Shown here: piece after piece, positions 35,594 through 49,693 of the stretch
How positions within the stretch are numbered: position 1 is the first letter of the stretch
How the letters are laid out: every line of letters begins with the position of its first letter
Source: Dolomedes plantarius
Taxonomy: Eukaryota; Arthropoda; Arachnida; Araneae; Dolomedidae
Reading direction: 5' to 3'
Assembly: GCA_907164885.2 (NCBI GenBank)
Contig: OU015497.1
Coordinates: 69,584,429 to 69,648,428, forward strand
Length of the DNA: 64,000 bases
Translations under genes and position numbers: made by a program
The notes under the pieces: model-generated
Database searches by the model: none
The model's input: only the letters and a program-made list of their open reading frames with translations
Told to the model about the DNA's origin: nothing

Positions 35594-37617
35594 AAAAATA
35601 TAGCTATGTATACTTTGTGGTATACACCCTTTCTTTGTCCTTTAAACTTTACATAAAAGGGTCCACAAAAATCTATTCCTGTGGCATTAAAGGGGGAACT
35701 CGGGTTTATTCTTTCCGGAGGGAGATTGCCCATAAGCTGACTTTCCGTAACAGGTTTTTGTTTAAAATATGTAACACAATTGTGGACAATTTGTCGAGCG
35801 ATACTTCTACCGTTTAATGGCCAGTATTCTTGGCGTACTAAATGCAATAAATTCTGTGCTCCTACATGCAGATATTTCCTATGGTAGTAATTCATCAAAA
35901 TTTTTGTAAATTTGTGGTTCGCAGGAAGTAAAATGGGATGTTTTGCATTAAAATTTAAATTCGATTTTTCTAACCGTCCTCCAACTCTTAGAATTCCATT
36001 GGAATCTAAAAAGGGTTGGAGGTCCTTTACCTTCCCTTTTATAACCCTTTTACCAGCTAAGAGAGCAGATATCTCCATTTTAAATTCATTTGCCTGTATT
36101 TGCCGAATGATAAATTCTGTCGCTGTTTTCTGCTCCTGGGGTAACAGGGGGCCTCTGTACCCGTCCTCTGGTTTGCTTCTAGTATTTTTCAAAAATCTGA
36201 AAATAAAACTAAAAATATATACAATTTTAGAAAAACTATTTGATCTGTCTAAAACTCTATTTAACAAATCACTTTCTAAAGTCAATACAAAAGTCAATGA
36301 AGGGACCGGCAATTTCTGCAATTCTGGAACCTCCACAGCTGTTGGGCAGGGATTATCCTTTAACGACGAAAAGTCATTCAAAAGGAAAGTGGGACCATCC
36401 CACCACAGTTTGCTATCTCGAAGAGTTTCAGGATCAACACCTCTAGAAATTATGTCAGCTGGATTTTCTTCTGAAGTTACATGGTGCCATTGATGAGTCG
36501 AAGACAGTTCTTGAATAACTGCGACGCGATTCGCTACAAATGTTTTCAAAGTATGTGGTTCGTGTTGAATCCACGCAAGTACTATTGTCGAATCGGTCCA
36601 CAAATGAACGCTATTCACAGATATTTTTAACGATGATAGCACTCGGTTCACTAATTTTACTAGTAATACTGCTGCACAAAGTTCTAGTCTTGGAATTGTT
36701 GTACGCTTGAGAGGCGAGACTCTTGACTTGCTGCAGAGTAACTTCACTGAGACTTCCGATGATGTGCCAGTGGCTTTGATATAAACTACCGCTCCATAGG
36801 CCTTTTCGGAGGCGTCCGAAAATCCGTGTATTTCTAGCTGACAAATACTATCATTCAAAATATAGCGATCGACATCAATACTTTCAACTACTTTGAGGTT
36901 TTTTACAAAATTTTTCCATTCTTGAGCTTCTTTAGCTGAGAGTGGCTCGTCCCAGTCAATCTTTAAAAGCCATAATTTTTGAATAAATATCTTTGCTCGA
37001 ACTATAATTGGTCCTAAAAGTCCTAAAGGGTCGAATAATCTAGAAATATGAGATAATATTGATCTCTTAGTGCACTTTGATGAATATATTGAGGGAGAAA
37101 CAAAAAATTTAAATTTATCAATTTTTGGATTCCAAATGAGACCTAGTGTTTCTCTTGATTGATCAAAATGATATTCTTGATCTTCGAACGGCACTGATTT
37201 TAACAGTTCTCTTTCGTTAGAGGACCATTTACAAAGTTTCATTCCACCAGCTTGTAACATTTGTATCAACTGGTTTTGTAACTCCTTAGCACTACTTAAA
37301 TCATTGCTACCTGTGACTAAGTCATCCATGAAGAAATCAGAGAGAGTCACAGCTGAAGCAAGAGGAAAATTATCTTTCTCTTCTACTGCAAGTTGTCTCA
37401 AAGCTCTTACTGCTAGAAATGGAGCTGAGGCTGTGCCATATGTCACAGTTTTAAATCTATATTCTTGAAAAGACTCTTCAGGAAAATTACGCCAAACTAT
37501 TCTTTGTAAATCTGAATCATTATTCGTAACTAAAATTTGTCTATACATTTTAGAAATATCAGCTGTCAGAACATATTTATGTAATCTAAATCTTGATGTT
37601 ATGTCGAAAATATCATC
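35581..37617 (-). pseudogene. BEL pol middle part: reverse transcriptase, RNase H, integrase start
   Basis: Open from just after the stop at 37618-37620 to a premature stop at 35581 caused by the frameshift. The RT palm carries the catalytic FMDD (37321-37332). An A17-type Pao connection region follows (SRLFDPLGLLGPIIVRAKIF). RNase H shows HGFSDASEKAYGA, the Glu in IPRLELCAA and the Asp in LWTDSTIVLAW. The integrase zinc-binding region shows the two His in YYHRKYLHVG, but the second Cys of the expected CxxC is Tyr (NCVTYFKQKP). The first integrase catalytic Asp lies in GIDFCGPF. The real start is far upstream in ORF1; the internal Met at 37548 is not a start. Confidence 0.9.
35594..35598 (-). 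other. Frameshift site in BEL pol
   Basis: A run of five A on the plus strand is where the reading frame changes within the integrase core. The protein resumes in the neighbouring frame immediately afterwards. A one-base length change in a homopolymer could be a real mutation or a sequencing or assembly error. Confidence 0.8.
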
Positions 37618-39927
37618 TTACAACTTTGGGCCTACCATTAGTGTTTGATTTAGAGAAATGTTTGTTGATGTCTTAGCCGAGGCATCAAACACTACCCTCA
37701 ATGCAGTTGTCGAACTATCCTTCAAAACAAAATGATGCGGAAGGTAGTTTGTTTTACCCAACACTTCATTTCTCTCGTAATGTGGAACAAGCTCCATATG
37801 ACCTAATTTTAAATAAGCGTCCATGAATTCCTTATACATGGTTCTACAATTAGGCAAGCGTTCTAATCGTTTTTCTGTACTTAGAAAACGCTTAATAGCC
37901 ATATCCTTTGAATATCCCAAAGATTTAGTACACTCTTTGAAAGGTAATTTTACACAAAATCTACCCGATACTCTAGTATAATGTTTTACAAAATGATCTT
38001 CACATTGAATTTCTTCCGGTGTTAAAGAACTAACTGAATTCACTTCTTCCAGTTCCCAAAATTTTTTTAAGTTTTCTTCAATATATTCTGAAGGCTTCAA
38101 TAATCCACAGAATTGCGTGTTTACAGAACTAACTACTGTTCCACTAGCTACATAACCGAATACAGTTTCTTGCAATAAAATACCATGCGAAGGTAAACGA
38201 AATTGTCCTGACCTTAAAATTTCAAAAAAATACTCTGCTCCGATAAGCAAGTCAATTTTGGCTGGATTTGTGAATCCTTCATGTGCCAGTTCAATATGCG
38301 ACGGTAAATTCAAGTCATTTATGTTTATTGGGATAGTCGTAGTAATGTCTGTAATATTAGGTACAATTAAACATTCCATACTGGCAGAAAAATTCCTGTT
38401 CTTATTTGCAACTTCTATAACTACACTTTTATTTACAGTGACCGATGTATTATTTAATGTTGATACGGGAGCATATATTCTTTCAGCTCTTAAACCCAAT
38501 TTTTGAAAAAATCTATACGATAAAAATTGAGCACTTGATCCATTATCCAAAAGGCAAATGGCAGGAATAAATTCCCCTAACATATTTTTCACATAAACCC
38601 GTGCTGTTTGAAGAAGAATATTTTTCCTTTGAGAGATTAAACAGCTTGAAACTGCTTTAGCTTCGACTGCTAAATTATGTTGTGGTTTCTCATTTTCGTT
38701 TGGGATAAATAAATTTGATGACTCAATTGGCGAGTCAATTGGCGCCGCCGACAGGGTGTCTACACATTCTCTATGAAGAAGTGTGTTGTGCTTAGCTTTG
38801 CATACATTGCACACGTACTTCGAATTGCAATTTACAACTTTATGTTGCGGACTGAAGCAATTAATACACAAATTATGTTTTTTTGCAAAGTCAAATCTTT
38901 GCAACGAATTTAGTTTTAAAAATGCAGAACACTTAAATATGTAATGATTAAGAGATTTACAGCAAGCACATACTTTACTGTATGATTTCACCATAAGTGA
39001 TTTCGGTTTTTGGTATTTATCAAAAACTTTCAATTTTGAAGAGACACTACGTGATAAATTATCCAACATTTGGCATCTTTTTTCCAAAAATGCAATTAAA
39101 TCATCCAACTTCGGAACTTCCGTGGAAGTTATATTTAGCTCGTATTGCTTTCTTGATTCTTTATCGAGTTTAGCCAAAATTATATTTAATAACACAACAT
39201 CAGATAATTTATTTCTTTCAAGACCCATTGTATTTAGTGCTCTTAAATTTTTGTTAACTATATCTATCAAACTTCGCAGTTCCTTAGAAGATTCATAAGT
39301 TATTTTATCAAATTCTAGTATTTGCTTAACATATACATCAACTAACACGCGTTCGTTTGAATATCTTTCATTTAAAGCTGCGAAAAGCGTTTTAAATGTA
39401 TCATTAACAGTTTGTAAATTCTTGGCTTCGCCGACTAAAGCCGAATGTAAATACTGCAATTTTTGAGTTTCATCTAAATGAGAATTATTGGTAATAATAT
39501 TATCAAATTGCAGCTTAAAACAACTATATTCTTCTATTTTTCCCGAAAATTTAGGAATTACAATTTCGGGAAGTCGAATATTAACGCTATTATTTACATC
39601 TTTATTACTATTTGAAATAAATGAACTATTTTGACAGGTAATCAAACTATTAATTTTTACCTGTAATGCTTCGATGCGAAATTCCATATCCAAAAATTCT
39701 TCTTCAATATCCGATATACCTTCTTCGGGATCAACTTTCTCGAAAAACTGTATTCGAATGTAATCCAAACTTGATTGATATTTCAATAAATTTTCTAATT
39801 TTATTTTTAACTCAGCAGCTAAAATATCCGATGGGGCTTTTACCTCCTTTTCTTTTAAGTATGTCTCTATTTTAGTAATCTGAGCCTTCAATGTCGATTT
39901 TTGTCGATTTAGCGCAATGAGTGCCAT
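37618..39927 (-). pseudogene. BEL gag-protease and start of reverse transcriptase
   Basis: The start is the ATG at 39927, 31 bp after the 5' LTR; the frame extends upstream only through non-ATG codons. An N-terminal coiled-coil-like charged region (to ~110) is followed by a DUF1759-type gag region (~120-290). Three zinc knuckles follow: CACCKSLNHYIFKC (from residue 329), CINCFSPQHKVVNC (364) and CNVCKAKHNTLLHREC (383). The DUF1758-type aspartic protease has LLDNGSSAQFLS (Asp at ~471) with Asn where Ser/Thr is usual, a variant I recall in this family. Reverse transcriptase begins with LPHHFVLKDSS and ALRVVFDASAKTS. The frame is ended prematurely by TAA at 37618-37620, and the same frame reads on immediately after the stop. 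Confidence 0.92.
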
Positions 39928-39958
39928 TTTTTTTCTCCGGCTACGTGGACCAACTATA
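39928..39958 (-). promoter_or_regulatory. BEL leader with candidate primer-binding site
   Basis: On the minus strand TTGGTCCACGTAGCCGG lies between the 5' LTR and the gag ATG, and would pair with a tRNA 3' end reading CCGGCTACGTGGACCA. The tRNA type was not identified. Confidence 0.55.
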
Positions 39959-40293
39959 TTTGCCAAATGTCATACGTTGCACTGGTCCTTAATTTGTTGT
40001 ATTCGAATGGACTGTAGACTAATTATATTAAAACCATTGTCGACCATACGACACACGAATTAATAGTTTTATTTACTTAAACGAATTACTAATGTATGAA
40101 CAAAATCAATACATGAAACATCGACCATACGATGTTCGAGCGAAACAAACTTTTTTTTAGAACAAACGATTTCAAACAAATTCTAATATCTTTTAGTTTA
40201 CGATGCCAACGTAAGAAATAAAAACTATGATACCTATATTTGTATTCTTTCATGGCGCGTTGGCGATTGCCAACATAGCCATTGGCGTCAACA
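39959..40293 (-). repeat. BEL 5' LTR
   Basis: 335 bp, nearly identical to 34220-34554. One substitution is visible (CCTTAATT against CCTAAATT), plus differences in the outermost bases. Confidence 0.9.
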
Positions 40294-40680
40294 GTATGTA
40301 TCCATCTCATTTTAAATTATTGTGGAATTGAAAAAGTGTTCATTGCTTATTCGTCATCCACAAGTTTACTGCGAGTCAAAAATGTACACCATCAGATCGT
40401 GAATTATCAGGTGTCATTATCACTATGATGACATTTGTGAAGGGTTTATGGTGACAATCACACCTAATGATCTTTGTCCTGACAATGAACAATTAATGAA
40501 CACTGTTGTCAATCACACCAATGCTCCTGGGCCTGATGAAAAACTATTAAGTACTTCGAAATATGTAGCCACCCCATTTTAAGTATGATAACATTTGTGA
40601 AGTGTTCATGGTGACAATCACACCTAATGCTCCTTGTCCTGACAAGGAACAATTAATTACTTCGAAACATGTACCCTAAC
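40294..40680 (+). repeat. Right part of the dispersed repeat, with internal duplication
   Basis: It contains two copies, about 164 bp apart, of a block with ACATTTGTGAAG, ATGGTGACAATCACACCTAATG and CTTTGTCCTGACAA (40424-40496 and 40588-40656). ACTTCGAAACATGT marks its right end. Confidence 0.7.
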
Positions 40681-42180
40681 ATTTAATTACTTTATGCAAT
40701 TTAATCACGTTTGAAATTTCAAGCGAAGTAATTCACATTCATTGGCAAAAGGAAAATATCCAAAAGTGTTGATTTATATTCATTTATCTCTGCCATATTT
40801 ATTCAACTTTTTGGCTTACTGGATTATGAATTACTTATTTGAAAAAATAAGTATGGAGATTAAGTTCTACTCATCATAAAATGTCTAGACAGGTCAAGGA
40901 AAAAGTTGAGATTGGAAGTTATATTGCTAGAGGCTTTTCAAAAATAAATCCATTAAATTATAAATCCTTTCCCCATTAGAAAGCTAACTATTCACTCTAT
41001 GGTATGTGAAATATGATATCATTTCTTCATTTTGAATTCAATAATTCGTTCGAAATGTGAAATTGTCTCCATAAAATGCCAAATATATATGTCGAAATTA
41101 GAAATTCCTTTGTCACTTCACATCCATTTCAGTTGCATAAGTTAATATAGTCATATGTACGAGTAAATATCATACAATAAAATGCGTTGATTGTGTAATA
41201 AAAATGGGTGAAACGACATTTTTCTTTCAGTTAGTAGTATCTCGCATTAACGTTTAAAGAAAAAATATTGAAGGATTCTTTTTGGGGTGGGTGGGGGTGG
41301 GGGGTTGAGAGGGATCCCATATGTTGAACATGATGCGGTCGCAACCTGTTTCGATATGACACCAGTGTGGCATTACAAATGGAAGAACCGTGTGGTAATA
41401 ATTAACACTACGCTTTCTGACTAACCCCAAAGAGGCACCAAATATTTGGCTAAAAAAATGGGTTCGCGCGAAACCGAATCACGTTCTTTATAACTACCGT
41501 TTCCTTTTCCGTTTTCAACACTCTTAATTTCACTACTACATATTTAGTTACGGTCAAGTGTTTAGGATACAAGTAAACTACATTAAACAATATTAATTAA
41601 AAATGGAGCAATATTAATTAAAATTGTCGATCTTTAAAATGAATTTTGACTAGAAAAAGAAGACATATAATGTTTTTCTGTTATATAAAGAAAAGCATTC
41701 TGGATATAATTTAAATTGAGTAAAGGAATTTTTATCAAAAGTTGAATGTATCACACACTGCTTGTAAAAGCTTCAATTGATGCAGGCTATAGACATTCCT
41801 TAAGAACGAAATGTCTAGATCCATTTCAACTTTTCTTTCAAACATTCAGGTACTAAAGTTGACAAAAATTTTTAGAAATGTAATATAATTTCAAATATTT
41901 GTCTTGTTTGGGATTCTTGATCGAAAAAAGTCATAAAATATTTGTAGAAATGCTTCGATTCAAAATTCATTACATAATCTTGTATTTATTTTCGATAATA
42001 GGCTCCTTAAAAACACATAATTACTCAAAACATTTCAATTGTCCATCGTGCAATAAATTGTCCAATAGAAACACTGGACAAAGTATTTGTGTGCCATCAT
42101 TTTCAAATATTTATAGGGGGTGACACAATGGAATCCCACATTGCTGAAGGTCCCTGGTAAGAGGGGTGGCAACAGTTCAG
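40681..42180. other. AT-rich sequence with one G-rich run, no gene recognised
   Basis: The frame 41899-42123 has no recognised domain. The only notable feature is the G-run at 41284-41313. Confidence 0.5.
41284..41313 (+). other. Potential G-quadruplex motif
   Basis: Four G-runs of 3 to 6 separated by single T residues (GGGGTGGGTGGGGGTGGGG) satisfy the G3+N1-7 pattern with minimal loops, in otherwise AT-rich DNA. Confidence 0.75.
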
Positions 42181-42537
42181 GCGGATTTTCTATTTGTTAA
42201 TAGATACCATGAGTTGGTTCTGTGAACCTCACGATTTCGTTTTCAAGGCGTTCTTTAAAAAACAACAATTATTCAACCAAGGAATTCGTGAGGAAGTTAC
42301 TTCCAATATGTTAGAAATGATCAACATAGTGATAGAAAACTTTAGAGAACGGCTTCAGCATTTCAACGCAAATAACGGGCCCCACCTGTTTAAAGTTGCT
42401 ACACAAATCTAGTGGGAAAAAAACTAGATTGTTAGTTCTTTTCAAAACATAAAGCTTTTTTTACAAACTTATTATACAGTTTCGTTTCTTATTTATTACC
42501 ATTCGATATGCGGGAGGGAATTCTGAACACCCTGTAT
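42181..42537 (+). pseudogene. Mariner-like transposase C-terminal remnant and element end
   Basis: The plus frame ends with IREEVTSNMLEMINIVIENF then RERLQHFNANNGPHLFKVAT, which fits the C-terminal helix region of mariner-like transposases. About 110 bp later GAATTCTGAACACCCTGTATA occurs (42519-42539), a mariner-type terminus abutting TA. The upstream part is not recognisable. Confidence 0.55.
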
Positions 42538-43636
42538 ATAACTGTTGCAAAGAACAGTTTTAACTGCAAAGATTCTATAAATGAGAAAAAAACATGAAGT
42601 CGCTTGGTAAAAATGTGTTAAATAATATGCTGGCATTAAAAGGGTAAGTATTCATGTATGGTACTGAAAAGAAAATCAAGCGATGGGATTTCGGAAATGA
42701 ACACTTTCGACTGCGTAAGGGATCTAAAAAAATTTAAAATTGTAAATTAATTTCAGTTAATTTATTTTGTAAATACTGTTGTTAACTGTCAGTTAATAAT
42801 GTTTAGGGTAGATGGTTACACTATTTCATACAAACATTTACAAGAATTACTGACACACAGGCTAGTGCTTTGAAGTTGTCATTACTTCTCAAATAATAAT
42901 CAATGTTTTTCTGCTTTCTGTAAAATGTTATCTGTTAAGTGAATATATTAGATTTTACAGAAAATATTCAAATGAAAATTCTTATAGTAAGGAATGTATA
43001 AGTTACATATTATTCAAGTAATAATACACATATTTCAAATTTTATGAATTTCAGTATTTACAATGCATATAAACTCTGCAGGTAGTTCTTAAGAGATGTG
43101 ATGTTTTCAATTTTATGTAGAGGAATTGTATGTTATCCTATTATCTTTAAACTGGTGATATCCACATACATAAAATTTAAGTTTCGCGAATATTTAATCC
43201 TGGAAATCGTGTAACACCATTTTAATACCTTCGAATATCTTCAGCACGAAATAGAATTTCAATTTTCACATTCAAGTATAAAATATTTCTATTTAGGAAT
43301 TTTATTCAGGTATAATATCTATAATTTAGAAGTAAAGTTGAATTGAAATAGAGAATTTATTTATAAGCGCAGATTACTTTTATTTCTTCATTTATTATTT
43401 ATGTACTTGTTAGATCATAAAATATTTTAAAATAAAAATAATGACTTAATTCATAAAAAAAGTTTAAAAAAATCTAAATGTAACAGAGATATTGTAAAAA
43501 GGAAAATATTCAGAAAAAATTAAAGTATATAAACATTACTTAAAAGCTTTACATTTATATTTTCAGTCATGAACGACACAAAATTGCATTAATTCATACA
43601 AAATGGCAAGTATAAAGTATAATTTTTCTATTGTTT
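42538..43636. other. AT-rich sequence, no gene recognised
   Basis: Nothing identified. Confidence 0.5.
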
Positions 43637-44105
43637 TTATAAGAGATTCAGCATTATTTTAATTGCTAATTAAATTTCATGGTATTTGAACATTTTGATA
43701 TTTTCGTGATCGTTTACCTAAATCCATCTATAAATAATTATTTTATTATATATGCGTAATAAATGATACGGAAAATATGTGTATGCATTCATATTCAAAA
43801 CGGAATGATGAAATAAAGAGTTTATTTTGCTAGTTTAGAGTTTATTTTGCAAAAATTTTATGGACCTGAAATCCTCTTAAAAGAGATTCAACATCATTTT
43901 AATTGCTAGTTAATTTCATGGTTTTTGAAAAATCCAATATTTTCCTCATATTGAAAATTATACTGTTCTTCTTCTATCGACCTACATTCATTTACAGATA
44001 ATTTTATTATGTATGTGTAATAAATGGTACGGAAAATATATGTATGCATTCATATAGAAAACGGAATGATGAAATAAAGAGTTTATTTCGCTAGTAATTT
44101 ACGAT
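43637..44105. repeat. Imperfect tandem duplication, two ~220-bp copies
   Basis: AGAGATTCAGCATTATTTTAATTGCTA (43642) recurs with changes at 43883. Both copies end with a stretch around GGAATGATGAAATAAAGAGTTTATTT before CGCTAG or TGCTAG. Confidence 0.85.
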
Positions 44106-44850
44106 CTGCAAAAATATTCTGGATCTGATATCCTTCCTCCATCTGAAACCTTTATGATGAATAAAACATGATGAAAAATTCGATGATATTTTTTCCGTCT
44201 GACTACTTTCAATTTTGAACTTCTGAGAACGACTTGGATTCGCAATGGTTTTTGTCTCTGTCACATTTTCTGTGGGTTTTCTTGAGTAAGGATTTTGCAT
44301 TTTATAACGATAGTATGCATTACCTGTAACGAGAGGGAGTTTTGTACCCAGTCTTTCAAAACCAAATAAAATTCATTCATAATTCCATTTCTAATTAAAC
44401 TCTATCTCTATATTGATTCCCTATGCATTTCTAAACGTTGGATCTATCTCACTAAATTTTTCAAAGTTTCTTTCTAACAATCATGATGAAAATATAAAGT
44501 ACAATGAACATATACCACTAATAAATTTATGTCATTATGAGAATATTTTAAAACATTAGTCAAATTAAATTTTTTCTGTCAGCATAACTATCTGAACACC
44601 TAGATATTAACGGCTACATTGGTGGCCAGATAGCTTAATTCTTAACAACGAGTATGTGGAATTAATATAAAGATACAAAGACAAGCTTTTAATGGAAAAT
44701 CTTATAAAATTTATATTTTTGATTACTACACATGTAGGTCACGTGATGATGTACAAAACGGTTTGCAAGCATTCGCCGGATGCCGCCTGTGAATGTTTCA
44801 AGTTCCATTTGAACAGGTTGGTAGATGGTTCAGTTTTGAAAAGTGAGGTC
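44106..44850. other. AT-rich sequence, no gene recognised
   Basis: No gene seen. The last 150 bp are in frame with the Tc1 remnant that follows but are probably untranslated. Confidence 0.5.
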
Positions 44851-45862
44851 ATGTCTAGAAGATATCTTTTAGATTATTTTACACTCGGACGGATAATTGG
44901 AAAGCCGGAGGAAGGGCGACAAATTACAGATGTTGCTGGAGAATTCGACATCTCCCACAGTTTCCTTTACAGACTTTGGGCAGCGTGTCTAGCTAGTGTA
45001 CAGTGTACCAGGCGCAATCTAGGAGGTCGTCGTCAAAGTAAGATGGCCGAAAACGATCTGTACATTGCTCTAACAGCAAAAAAACCAGGGCAGTGCAGCT
45101 GGTCAAATGTCAAGTCAGTTCTATAGAGCCACAGTAACTCAGATATCCCGGAACACTACTGCTTTTCGTTTCCCACGGACAGGAGTATAAGCCCAAATAC
45201 CGTTCGTGTGAGTCCACATGCGAAAGTTCACCGTAGCGCCCGTTTTCAATGCTGCCGTCTGCATCGCCATTGAACTATGAATGACTGGGCCAATGACTTC
45301 TTCCCAGATGAGAGCCGGTTCAGACTCTTTTCTCATAGAGACAACAACTGATATAGCGTGAATTTGGCAGTGCTTATCGTCCAGAAAATATCCTGGAAAG
45401 AGACCGACATGGTATTTGTAGCATCGTATTATTAACAGGTATCATGATAATAACTGCACACCACTAAATGTGCTTGAAACAGGGATCATGGCCACTGAAC
45501 GGTACATTGCTGAAGTTCTTCAGCCTCATGTTGGCTTTTTACGTGTTGCTGTCGACGATACATTTCTGTTAATGGATGATAATGCGCCCTGTCACCGCAC
45601 CAACGATGTTGAAGATGGTCTGGACAGAGAGGATATTCATGGTATCATGTGCTGAACACGTTCACCTGATCTGAATAGAAAATGTATGGGATGCTTTGGG
45701 GCGATGTCTTGCTGCTCGCCCATATCCTCCGTAAAACAAGCCGCCCCTCATCATTGCAGTGAAAGAGGAGTGGGAGAAGTTGCCTCAAAAACTCATAGAT
45801 CACGTGATTTAAAGCATGTCACGACACAGGGAGAGTTGCATTGCACTACATGGGGGATATAT
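44851..45862 (+). pseudogene. Tc1-like transposase, decayed
   Basis: From ATG 44851 the N-terminal DNA-binding part reads LGRIIGKPEEGRQITDVAGE and FDISHSFLYRLW, a helix-turn-helix, with the RRNLGGRRQ hinge typical of Tc1 elements. After a stop at 45124 the protein continues in broken frames: FFPDESRFRLFSHRD (first catalytic Asp, ~45.30 kb), TERYIAEVLQPHVGF and FLLMDDNAPCHRTNDV (second Asp, ~45.58 kb), and EEWEKLPQKLIDHVI near the end. Many stops and frame changes make it inactive. Terminal repeats were not identified. Confidence 0.82.
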
Positions 45863-45971
45863 CCTTTACTGCCATCTCCCTCTGGATTTCCTTTCTTTAG
45901 TATTTTGCATTCTTTTTATTCTTCTGTTTCTGGGTCAAAATGTACCTTTCGCTGAAAAAACATGTTATGTA

Positions 45972-45977
<6 letters not shown>

Positions 45978-46048
<71 letters not shown>
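45978..46048. repeat. (TA)n microsatellite
   Basis: About 70 bp of TA separating the Tc1 and mariner remnants. Confidence 0.96.
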
Positions 46049-46049
<1 letters not shown>

Positions 46050-46224
46050 CAATGCAGAGACACTTGTCGCGAAGACGTTCGCCTATAATTCACCGCAGTT
46101 TTGCTGGCCATTTTATTATGGGGGCGCCATATAGACGGACCAACATTGCCCCCTATGAACGGACGACACAAACGGAGGCATTTTACGGCAACTTCGCCAG
46201 GATTCGATCTGAGCACCCTCATCA

Positions 46225-46881
46225 GCGAAAAGACATAAAGATTTGTGTAAAACAAAACAAATCAGTTACTGAGGCGTTTGCCATGTGACAAGAAGCTTAC
46301 GGGAAGGATCTTTGTCCAATGCTCAAGTCTTTAGGTAGCAAAAAGCCTTCAAAGACGGAAGAGAGGAAGTCGATGAGGAATAACGCGCTGGCCTTCAATC
46401 AAGTTCTCGATCTTCAGACAATGTGGCAAAATTAAATATAGTATGGTAAATATTATAATAAAAAATAATATTAATATGGTAATTAAATTAAAATTTTTTG
46501 GACTCTGATCATCGGATGAATGTCCAAATCATATCCTCCGGACAAACAGTTAATGCGGATTTTTACAAGGAAGTGACTCAAACATTGAGGAATCGAATTG
46601 CACACGTCCGACTGGAGCTCACAAACAATTGGATTCTGCTCCCTGGTAATGCGCCGGTCCACCGTACAGCCCAATCTGTCACCGCCAGACTTTTTCGATT
46701 CTCTCGGTTAAAATCCAGCTTAAAAGATCATCGTTTTCACAATCTGGAGAACATGCGGAAAAACATAACGCGTGTTCTAAACAGCATTATACTTGAAGGA
46801 TTCCTGGCGGGCTTCAATGGGTGGCAGAGTCGTTGGCAACGGTGTATTAATGCAGGGGGAGGCTATTTTGAAGAATATTAA
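46225..46881 (+). pseudogene. Mariner transposase, internally deleted
   Basis: The N-terminal part (46225-46430) gives IKICVKQNKSVTEAFAM and, in another frame, QKAFKDGREEVDEE, the helix-turn-helix region of mariner transposases. The C-terminal part (46498-46881) is open and gives SGQTVNADFYKEVTQTLRNR, NNWILLPGNAPVHRTAQSVT (with Gly where the second catalytic Asp is expected) and WQSRWQRCINAGGGYFEEY at the natural end. The middle with the first catalytic Asp is missing. CTGGACATACCCTGTA at 46939-46954 looks like the mariner terminus and runs into a long TA array. Confidence 0.82.
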
Positions 46882-46948
46882 GTGCCTGAAAATTATCTTC
46901 AAGTAAACGAATTTTATGGACTCAGTCTCATTATTTTCTGGACATACC

Positions 46949-49408
<2,460 letters not shown>

Positions 49409-49693
49409 TATATATAGGGCGCGGGGTTGGAGTAAAACATCCACAACATAAACTAACTAGAAACCATCGTAAATAACAAAAACAGTTAAGATTTATTAAG
49501 AAAGAATTGAAAAAAAACGTAGTCCGTCCACGACGGAATCCAAAGCGGGAGTCTAAATGTTCTCCCCAAACAGAGTAGAGGGGTCGTGATAATGTTCGTG
49601 CTAGCGGCGCCCTCTTGCGCCAGACATAATATGCGTTTACAAATAACATTTCATGAAGTTTAAAGTTCATAGTTAAGAGTTCAGTTCTGCTTT

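Larger units (their letters stand above)
34220..40293 (-). mobile_element. BEL/Pao LTR retrotransposon, nearly complete
   Basis: A 6.07-kb element on the minus strand with about 335-bp LTRs (34220-34554 and 39959-40293) that differ, apart from their outermost bases, at one site I can see. It carries a primer-binding region, gag with three zinc knuckles, protease, reverse transcriptase, RNase H, integrase and a polypurine tract. The single polyprotein frame is broken once by a stop (37618-37620) and once by a 1-base frameshift in an A run at 35594-35598. The near-identical LTRs mean a recent insertion. Flanks are GTATA (34215-34219) and GTATG (40294-40298), an imperfect 5-bp target duplication. 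If the LTR is instead taken as starting at the canonical TGTCA (34229), no duplication is visible, so the boundary is uncertain by about 9 bp. Confidence 0.95.

Noticed and set aside
35912..36493. 193-codon plus-strand frame
   Set aside because: It is an antisense frame over the BEL RNase H and integrase region.
37618..37620. Programmed stop-codon readthrough in the BEL polyprotein
   Set aside because: The stop lies inside the reverse transcriptase domain, not between gag and pol, so a simple nonsense mutation is far more likely.
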